Positions 9,001 through 12,708 of a stretch of 12,708 nt of DNA are shown piece after piece. Every line of letters starts with the position of its first letter. The stretch's first letter is position 1. A model generated the notes under the pieces. That model ran no database searches. It was not told where the DNA came from and saw only the letters and a list, made by a program, of their open reading frames with translations. The translations under genes and the position numbers were made by a program. The DNA comes from Neisseriales bacterium (GTDB lineage Bacteria > Pseudomonadota > Gammaproteobacteria > Burkholderiales > UBA11063), in NCBI GenBank assembly GCA_008017145.1, contig SSGY01000084.1, forward strand, positions 1 to 12,708. Reading direction: 5' to 3'.

Positions 9001-9172
9001 CTGGCCACTGAACGGTAATTACCATGGACTTAATCGTAAAATTAGGATCTTCACGTTGATTTAGGTGGGTATAACTATAAAAGCCTGCGATAAATAATAG
9101 GACTAGAAAGTATTTAATTAGCGGCTGATTTTTTAGCGCCCATGCGGAAAGATTTATATCTTTAAGTGCCAT
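6083..9172 (-). CDS. RND efflux pump, inner-membrane permease (HAE1/AcrB family, TriC-like branch)
   Basis: The 1029-residue protein has AcrB-like length and layout. TM1 is at about residues 17-36, followed by a large periplasmic loop, a block of helices from about 335, a second periplasmic loop from about 555, and the final helix block from about 860. The proton-relay aspartates are D405 and D406 in LGLLVDDAIIAVEMM. The position equivalent to AcrB K940 is R933, in IIMRNSVILIDQI. The N-terminal EDPNFTIKSMVITVQWPGA and NDEFGDTYSNIFAF resemble the TriC/MdtB-like drug pumps more than AcrB proper. It should export hydrophobic or amphiphilic compounds using the proton gradient; substrates cannot be inferred. 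It lies directly upstream of the TolC-family gene (ATGA overlap), but no periplasmic adaptor gene is present. GAGGT precedes the ATG by 10 nt, and a likely regulated promoter lies just upstream. Confidence 0.95.
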   Translation of the reverse strand: MALKDINLSAWALKNQPLIKYFLVLLFIAGFYSYTHLNQREDPNFTIKSMVITVQWPGATEQQMEDQVVDKIEKKLLELSTLDNTSSQIRPGSAIITVELGDTIRGRDVTDSWYQVRKKISDIQSTLPPGVIGPAFNDEFGDTYSNIFAFQASGYNFEELRRVIEGVKRELLSVDGVKKIDLIGTQSEQITVNINSSKLSTLGVSLNQVLSAIQNQNAVNSAGSFNTNGDEIQVRVTGNFENLEEVRSLPIAANGKIFRLGDIADVKRQFVDPPSTRVHYNGQPVILLGVVLKDNADIIGCGQKIVDKYKSIKDKIPVGINEYVVSDQPHVVDKAIEEFVESLIEAVLIVLAVSFVSLGFRTGIVVAITIPLVLSVTFIIMMMLKIDLQRISLGALIISLGLLVDDAIIAVEMMVQKLEEGMDKFEAATYAYTSTAFPMLSGTLITVAGFLPVGLNSSTTGEYVFSLFSVVAISLIVSWFVAVIFTPYLGFHLLPVEKYRKMAAAHAGKDMFDTKLYNKFKDFLDIVLKFKRSVVLGTVGIFILSLALFRLFVAQQFFPASDRPELLVDMWLPYSSSIYNTESQASSFEKLVLKESGVEAVTTFIGVGAPRFVLTLDVQQENTNFAQLLVMTKGGKDREIVSKHLDQILATKYPDVRYRVKLMELGPPVGYPIQFRISGTDSKELLGISEQVESILRQNPYTKNVNNNWGDDLKSIRLEVNQNKAQEIGLSSSELEQQLNTLLSGSTMTYYLDKDEYIPVVAELNKSERTQPSDLSNLMIQTASNAFVPVGQIAKAVFITEPSLKYRRSRVPSITVRSDVVAGVQGNDIASKIYPKLKELEKTLPLGYHIEMGGGVESSQKAQAPIAALYPVMFLIVLTLLMLQLNSFKRSLLVLATAPLGMIGVTLSLITLRAPFGFVALLGVIALLGIIMRNSVILIDQIESDIKKGEAPYEAVKMSVVRRFRPIMLTAAAAILGMIPLISSAFWGPMAVAVMGGLFVATLLTLVFLPALYAWAFKVNKSQKEEVNV

Positions 9173-9213
9173 ATACAGTATTACCTCGGTGACTTGTCAT
9201 GAATAAAGCGTAT

Positions 9214-9241
9214 ATTATAACAGATAATACCCCCGTATTAA
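9214..9241 (-). promoter_or_regulatory. Candidate sigma-70 promoter of the RND-TolC operon
   Basis: On the minus strand, -35 TTAATA (9241-9236, 4 of 6 consensus bases) and a perfect -10 TATAAT (9219-9214) are separated by 16 bp. Transcription would start some 35 nt before the pump ATG, which has GAGGT as ribosome-binding site. The inverted repeat at 9225-9240 covers most of the spacer and the -35 box. Confidence 0.6.
9225..9240. promoter_or_regulatory. Perfect inverted repeat TAATAC-CCCC-GTATTA, candidate operator of the efflux operon
   Basis: TAATAC at 9225-9230 and GTATTA at 9235-9240 are exact reverse complements separated by four C. The 16-bp element lies inside the candidate RND promoter, over the spacer and the -35 hexamer, where a bound repressor would block RNA polymerase. 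Local TetR- or MarR-type control of drug pumps is common, but no regulator gene is in the window, so the binding protein is unknown. Confidence 0.5.
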
Positions 9242-9298
9242 TATCTAAGTTTTATACGTAAAGCTACATAAAACAACTAAATTAAAGGCAAAATATTT

Positions 9299-9329
9299 TG
9301 TTTAAACAGTAAGATCAAATAGTGTTTAA
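9299..9329. repeat. Repeated TGTTTAA motif in the divergent intergenic region
   Basis: TGTTTAA occurs at 9299-9305, where it is the left part of the perfect 10-bp palindrome TGTTTAAACA (9299-9308), and again at 9323-9329, in direct orientation with a period of 24 bp. It lies between the two divergent promoters. In AT-rich DNA such matches can arise by chance, so this is only a possible regulator site. Confidence 0.2.
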
Positions 9330-9362
9330 TGATTTGCTTTGAGAAATGTAGAAACTAGTATA

Positions 9363-9390
9363 TTCCAATTCTATCTAAATACGGTATAAT
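9363..9390 (+). promoter_or_regulatory. Candidate promoter of the lytic transglycosylase gene
   Basis: A perfect -10 TATAAT lies at 9385-9390. The best -35 candidate, TTCCAA at 9363-9368, with a 16-bp spacer, is weak, so the promoter may need an activator or rely on the -10 element. The predicted leader is about 45 nt long and contains a small hairpin. Confidence 0.55.
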
Positions 9391-9395
9391 TAGGC

Positions 9396-9410
9396 ATAGC
9401 TTTTTGCTAT
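9396..9410 (+). other. Small hairpin in the 5' leader of the slt gene
   Basis: ATAGC (9396-9400) and GCTAT (9406-9410) can pair across a TTTTT loop. The element starts about where transcription from the TATAAT at 9385-9390 would begin, so it would sit at the very 5' end of the mRNA and could act as a stabilising 5' stem. A 5-bp stem is modest evidence. Confidence 0.3.
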
Positions 9411-9442
9411 AGACGCGGCATGTAATAACTTACGAGGAATAG

Positions 9443-11341
9443 ATGAAGAAAATAAAAGCATTGGGATGGTTAATCATATACTTGCCTCTGGCAAATGCTG
9501 CTAACACAATTGCTTGGTCAAGTGCTAATCAGGCTTATAATCAAGGTAATCTAGCAACTTTAGCTGGGCTCACTCAAACCTACCCTAATGATCTAGTTAT
9601 TAACTATCTAAATGCAGCAGCTAATTTAAGCAGAACTAATCCTACAGCTGCGCTGGAATTTGTTCAAAATAACCCAGAAAATTTCTTTCGGACGGATCTC
9701 GATCACCAATTACTTAGTTATTATTTCAATAATCAAGCTTGGGATAATTATTTGACTATCTACGCACAAATGGAATCAACTCAAATCAACACCAACGAAA
9801 CTTGTGGCTATGATATTGCCAACTTCGCTTTAGGCAAACAACAACCCAGTCGAAGCGATTTTAACTATTTAATAGCCAATAAAATGCCGTTATGGTGTAT
9901 TTCGTTGATCGCTTCCAAATTAAATAATGGAAGTCTGGATAAAAGATTGCTTACTCCGTTTTTATATAGTTTAATAAATAATGATCAAACCTTTCAATTT
10001 AATCAATTGGCAGACAACTTAAACTACAGTAAAGTAAGCTTCTCATCAGCAACTTCAGCAAATAAACTTTCAAATAAATATCAAATCGTCTATCGGATTG
10101 TAAATTTAGCCGTAAAAGACCCACAACAAGCCTATAACGAAACAGCAAAAGCAAATGTTGATCAATTTACCAAAGAATATCTCTACAATCAGGTTGCTGC
10201 TAATTTAGCTATTAAACAATATTTTCAAGATTCAATAACTGCAATTGAAAATGGTAATGATGACTTTCTTTCAGATGATGAATATGAGTGGCGGGTACGA
10301 AGCTATTTAGCAGTGAGTAATTGGAGCAAGGTTTATGCAACAATTAACAAGATGCCCATAAAGCTGCAAAATAAAAACTCATGGTTATACTGGAAAGCGT
10401 ACGCTGCTGGGAAATTGGGGCAGAAAACAACAGCACAAGAAGCATTACAGAAAATTCCGGCTAACTATAGCTATTATTCACTACTCGCACAATCTGAGCT
10501 ACGTGCACCATTAAATCCACAACGTTCAGTCACGCAAAGTGCGAACAGTGATGCTGAAAAAGCTAAAGAAATTCAACTTTCCTTTGACTTATATCAAATT
10601 GGTAAACAAATTAATAGCACCACTTTCGTACGTATGGCAACTCAAAGTCTAAAATATATTATTGCATCCAGTAATGACAGTGAGATTGCACTAATCAGTA
10701 AAAAAGCCATGGACTTAGGATGGATGGAAATGAGTATCAATGCAGCAAATAATCTTGCACAGCCTGATGCCAGCCTGAGTTTTCCATTAATGTTTAGCCA
10801 ACAATATAAGAAATACAGTGAAATAAATGGAATTGATATGAGCTTTTCGATGGCAATTACGCGTCAGGAAAGCCGCTTCAACCGTAATGCACTTGCTTTT
10901 GATGGCGGAGTTGGGCTAATGCAAATTATGCCAGCTACTGCATCATATATTGCCAAAAAAATTGGTTCAGATAACTGTTATAAAAATTATGAGTGTAACA
11001 TCAAGTTTGGCTCTTGGTATCTCGGACATCTTAATAATAAATTCGGCAATAATTTAATCTACGCTAGCGCTGGCTACAATGCAGGGCCCGGACGAGCGCA
11101 CCGTTGGCAGCAAGCTTTTCAAAACATGGATAATCGCATACAGATTGAATTAATTCCGTTTAAGATTACTCGTGATTATGTCCAAAAAGTACTAACCAAC
11201 AAAGTTGTATATGATGCGAGACTAAATAATAGCCCCAAAGTAGATATATTAAATTATTTAAACCAAATTAATAAACAGGATAGCACATTCATTGTGGATG
11301 ACGATAATAACCTAGGTGACTCAAGTGGTCAAGCCCAATAA
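9443..11341 (+). CDS. slt: Soluble lytic murein transglycosylase, Slt70 type
   Basis: The 632-residue periplasmic enzyme should cleave the MurNAc-GlcNAc bond of peptidoglycan, giving 1,6-anhydro-muropeptides, in wall turnover and recycling. A signal peptide ends at LANA (residue 19). Residues about 20-450 are alpha-helical and rich in N, A, Y and Q, matching the superhelical U and L domains that form the Slt70 ring. The catalytic lysozyme-like domain follows from about 465: catalytic glutamate E476 in ITRQESRFN, then GLMQIMPATA at 491-500, and GYNAGPGRAHRW from 544. After the enzyme fold there is a hydrophilic tail with several aspartates (IVDDDNNLGDSSGQ). GAGGA 4 nt before the ATG is the ribosome-binding site. 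The gene is divergent from the efflux operon and is followed by cca after 96 bp with no clear terminator. The U/L part is weakly conserved, but the overall size fits Slt70. Confidence 0.93.
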   Translation: MKKIKALGWLIIYLPLANAANTIAWSSANQAYNQGNLATLAGLTQTYPNDLVINYLNAAANLSRTNPTAALEFVQNNPENFFRTDLDHQLLSYYFNNQAWDNYLTIYAQMESTQINTNETCGYDIANFALGKQQPSRSDFNYLIANKMPLWCISLIASKLNNGSLDKRLLTPFLYSLINNDQTFQFNQLADNLNYSKVSFSSATSANKLSNKYQIVYRIVNLAVKDPQQAYNETAKANVDQFTKEYLYNQVAANLAIKQYFQDSITAIENGNDDFLSDDEYEWRVRSYLAVSNWSKVYATINKMPIKLQNKNSWLYWKAYAAGKLGQKTTAQEALQKIPANYSYYSLLAQSELRAPLNPQRSVTQSANSDAEKAKEIQLSFDLYQIGKQINSTTFVRMATQSLKYIIASSNDSEIALISKKAMDLGWMEMSINAANNLAQPDASLSFPLMFSQQYKKYSEINGIDMSFSMAITRQESRFNRNALAFDGGVGLMQIMPATASYIAKKIGSDNCYKNYECNIKFGSWYLGHLNNKFGNNLIYASAGYNAGPGRAHRWQQAFQNMDNRIQIELIPFKITRDYVQKVLTNKVVYDARLNNSPKVDILNYLNQINKQDSTFIVDDDNNLGDSSGQAQ

Positions 11342-11366
11342 TCAACTGACTGTATATTCACAGTGC

Positions 11367-11395
11367 TTGATTCTTGTGCGCGGAGAATTGATAAG
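11367..11395 (+). promoter_or_regulatory. Possible promoter for cca
   Basis: TTGATT (11367-11372) and GATAAG (11390-11395) are 17 bp apart in the 96-bp gap after slt. Each matches only four of six consensus bases. cca might equally be read through from slt, since no terminator is visible in the gap. Confidence 0.3.
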
Positions 11396-11408
11396 AAATA
11401 CAAGGTCG

Positions 11409-11424
11409 TGTAGACAGAGCTACA
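11409..11424 (+). other. Small hairpin just before the cca ribosome-binding site
   Basis: TGTAG (11409-11413) and CTACA (11420-11424) can pair around ACAGAG, ending one base before AAGGAG. The stem leaves the ribosome-binding site free, and with five pairs it is weak. It could influence initiation but may be chance. Confidence 0.2.
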
Positions 11425-11425
11425 T

Positions 11426-11431
11426 AAGGAG
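11426..11431 (+). promoter_or_regulatory. Strong Shine-Dalgarno AAGGAG supporting a TTG start for cca
   Basis: AAGGAG is the best ribosome-binding sequence in the window. It lies 6 nt before the TTG at 11438, an ideal distance, but 39 nt before the first ATG (11471), which has only a poor purine stretch of its own. This decides the start in favour of TTG. Confidence 0.65.
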
Positions 11432-11437
11432 TATTTT

Positions 11438-12592
11438 TTGAAATCCAACAAAGTCCAAGATTCAAAGACGATGAGTATATATCGTGTAGGTGGTTATGTT
11501 CGAGATAAATTGCTAGGAATAACGCCACACGATTGTGACTATGTTGTAACCGGAAGCTCAGCAGATGAAATGCTAAAACTTGGCTATACTCAAGTAGGTA
11601 AAAGCTTTCCTGTATTTCTTCATCCAAAGAGCAAAGAAGAATACGCCTTAGCAAGAACGGAAAGAAAAATTGCATCTGGGCATACTGGATTTATCACTAA
11701 CAGCAGCAAGGAAGTAACTTTAGAGCAAGATCTATCCAGACGTGACATTACAATAAATGCAATTGCAGAAGATGCGGAAGGCAAAATAATTGATCCATTT
11801 AACGGAGTACAAGACCTGCGAGATCGCATTATCCGCCACGTGTCACCTGCATTTAGTGAAGACCCATTGCGCATTTTGAGAGTAGCCCGTTTTGCTGCAC
11901 GCTTTAATTTTGACGTTGCAAATGAAACAATTGAGTTACTAACCAGCATGGGTATCAATCAAGATGGGCTAACGTTAAGTCGTGAACGAATTTTGGGCGA
12001 ACTAGATAAAGCTCTGAGTTATAAATATAGCTCGCAGTTTTTTAATATATTAATTAAAACCAAAAATTTAAGCGTGTTTTTTCCTAATCTGGCTAAAGCC
12101 ATAGGCGAGCAGAATCAGCAAAAAATACTGATTTCCACTCTAGAGCAGCTTCAAGATATCAAAACCAAATACTTAGTATTGGCATACATACTTAGCATCA
12201 GTAGTCTACAGCAAAAAATCAATGAATTTGCCAACGACAAACAAACTCTTAACCTAATGAAACACGCTATTCCCATTTTTGAATTCTTGGCTCATACACG
12301 AGATAATAACTTCACTGATGAACAACTTCTTGACTTACTTAAACAAAGTAATGCCTTGCGAGATAATCAACAATTTGCGCTTTTATTACGATTAATTTCT
12401 GAGTTATCTAATTTTCAAAATGAAATATCTCGTTTAAACCTTGAATTTCTGAAAGAGTTATCCTTAACACTGACTCAGTTAGATTTTTCCGATCTTGTAA
12501 ATAGTACATCATTAAATCAAAACATTGCTCGTGCAGTTTATGCTCGTCAATTATTGACAATCAATTTAGTTAGGACAAATTATGGCATCTAA
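11438..12592 (+). CDS. cca: CCA-adding enzyme (tRNA nucleotidyltransferase), HD motif apparently lost
   Basis: The 384-residue class II nucleotidyltransferase adds or repairs the 3' CCA of tRNAs from CTP and ATP without a template. The head motif YRVGGYVRDKLLG lies at 15-27, the catalytic carboxylates are in the DCDYVV that follows, and YALARTERKIASGHTGF leads to the nucleotide-selecting block SRRDITINAIAED. DPFNGVQDL and EDPLRILRVARFAARF follow, close to the Enterobacteria/Betaproteobacteria type. Those enzymes usually carry a C-terminal HD phosphohydrolase domain; here the region that should hold the HDLGK-like motif reads YLVLAYILS, so the metal-binding HD pair is missing. The TTG start is chosen for the strong AAGGAG; it adds 11 residues before the usual M-x-I-Y-x-VGG start, and ATG 11471 is the alternative. 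Its 3' end overlaps the next gene by 11 bp. Confidence 0.95.
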   Translation: MKSNKVQDSKTMSIYRVGGYVRDKLLGITPHDCDYVVTGSSADEMLKLGYTQVGKSFPVFLHPKSKEEYALARTERKIASGHTGFITNSSKEVTLEQDLSRRDITINAIAEDAEGKIIDPFNGVQDLRDRIIRHVSPAFSEDPLRILRVARFAARFNFDVANETIELLTSMGINQDGLTLSRERILGELDKALSYKYSSQFFNILIKTKNLSVFFPNLAKAIGEQNQQKILISTLEQLQDIKTKYLVLAYILSISSLQQKINEFANDKQTLNLMKHAIPIFEFLAHTRDNNFTDEQLLDLLKQSNALRDNQQFALLLRLISELSNFQNEISRLNLEFLKELSLTLTQLDFSDLVNSTSLNQNIARAVYARQLLTINLVRTNYGI

Positions 12593-12708
12593 TACTTACA
12601 TTGAACATATAAGTTTATTATTGGATATATTATTAATTGTCGGTGTTATAGCCTGTTCAATCAGCGGATGTCTAAGAGCAATTGATTCAAAAATGGATAT
12701 TACTGGAG
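12582..12708 (+). CDS. TRIC-family (UPF0126) membrane channel protein, N-terminal part only
   Basis: The ATG at 12582 opens a frame running to the window edge (42 codons). AGGA lies 6 nt upstream, inside the cca coding sequence, and the start overlaps the last 11 bases of cca in another frame, which suggests translational coupling. The peptide has a hydrophobic helix (LLLDILLIVGVIACSISG) followed by LRAIDSKMDITG. A helix with a small-residue SG motif, then a charged turn and MD-x-x-G, is the signature of the first repeat of UPF0126/YicG/YadS proteins, bacterial relatives of trimeric intracellular cation channels. Such proteins have about 200 residues and seven helices; the rest lies outside the window. 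The physiological role of bacterial members is poorly known. The call rests on this short motif. Confidence 0.75.
   Translation, partial: MASNTYIEHISLLLDILLIVGVIACSISGCLRAIDSKMDITG

Noticed and set aside
11349..11364. ACTGT-ATATTC-ACAGT inverted repeat after slt as a terminator
   Set aside because: A 5-bp AT-containing stem with no T run behind it; it does not meet terminator criteria.
11358..11958. Minus-strand ORFs of 105 and 112 codons opposite the start of cca
   Set aside because: They overlap the most conserved part of cca and show no domain; the cca frame explains the sequence.
1..12708. A parS site (TGTTTCACGTGAAACA-like) near parAB
   Set aside because: I looked for GTTTCACGTGAAAC-like sequence by eye and found no close match; the sites probably lie outside the window.

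Overview
The window is AT-rich chromosomal DNA from a Gram-negative proteobacterium. The HemA C-terminus, the PrfA and Cca sequences, and the rsmG-parA-parB neighbourhood look most like Betaproteobacteria, possibly a low-GC relative of the Neisseriales. That placement is recalled family resemblance, not a database result. The content is mainly core genome. I see no insertion sequence, prophage, CRISPR array, tRNA or rRNA.

Left part (1-4614, all minus strand; read right to left): hemA, prfA, a HAD-IB phosphatase-like gene, rsmG, parA and parB (cut by the window edge). Spacing is very tight: 9 bp, 1 bp, a 4-bp ATGA overlap, another ATGA overlap, then 32 bp. This suggests one transcript linking tetrapyrrole synthesis, translation termination, 16S rRNA methylation and chromosome partitioning. 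prmC, which often follows prfA, is not here, and mnmG, which often precedes rsmG, is not here either.

Middle part (4734-9172, minus strand): a two-gene efflux operon, an RND inner-membrane pump followed by a TolC-family outer-membrane channel with an ATGA overlap. No membrane-fusion (periplasmic adaptor) gene accompanies them. The pump promoter carries a perfect 6-4-6 inverted repeat over its spacer and -35 region, a good candidate operator.

Right part (9443-12708, plus strand): a divergently transcribed Slt70-type soluble lytic transglycosylase, then cca (CCA-adding enzyme, with a likely UUG start and a C-terminal region that seems to have lost the HD motif), then the beginning of a TRIC-family (UPF0126) membrane channel overlapping the end of cca by 11 bp.

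No clearly new biological system is visible. The points most worth a second look are the adaptor-less RND-TolC pair with its palindromic operator, the degenerate HD region of Cca, the diverged NADPH-domain motifs of HemA, and the unusual gene order around prfA.
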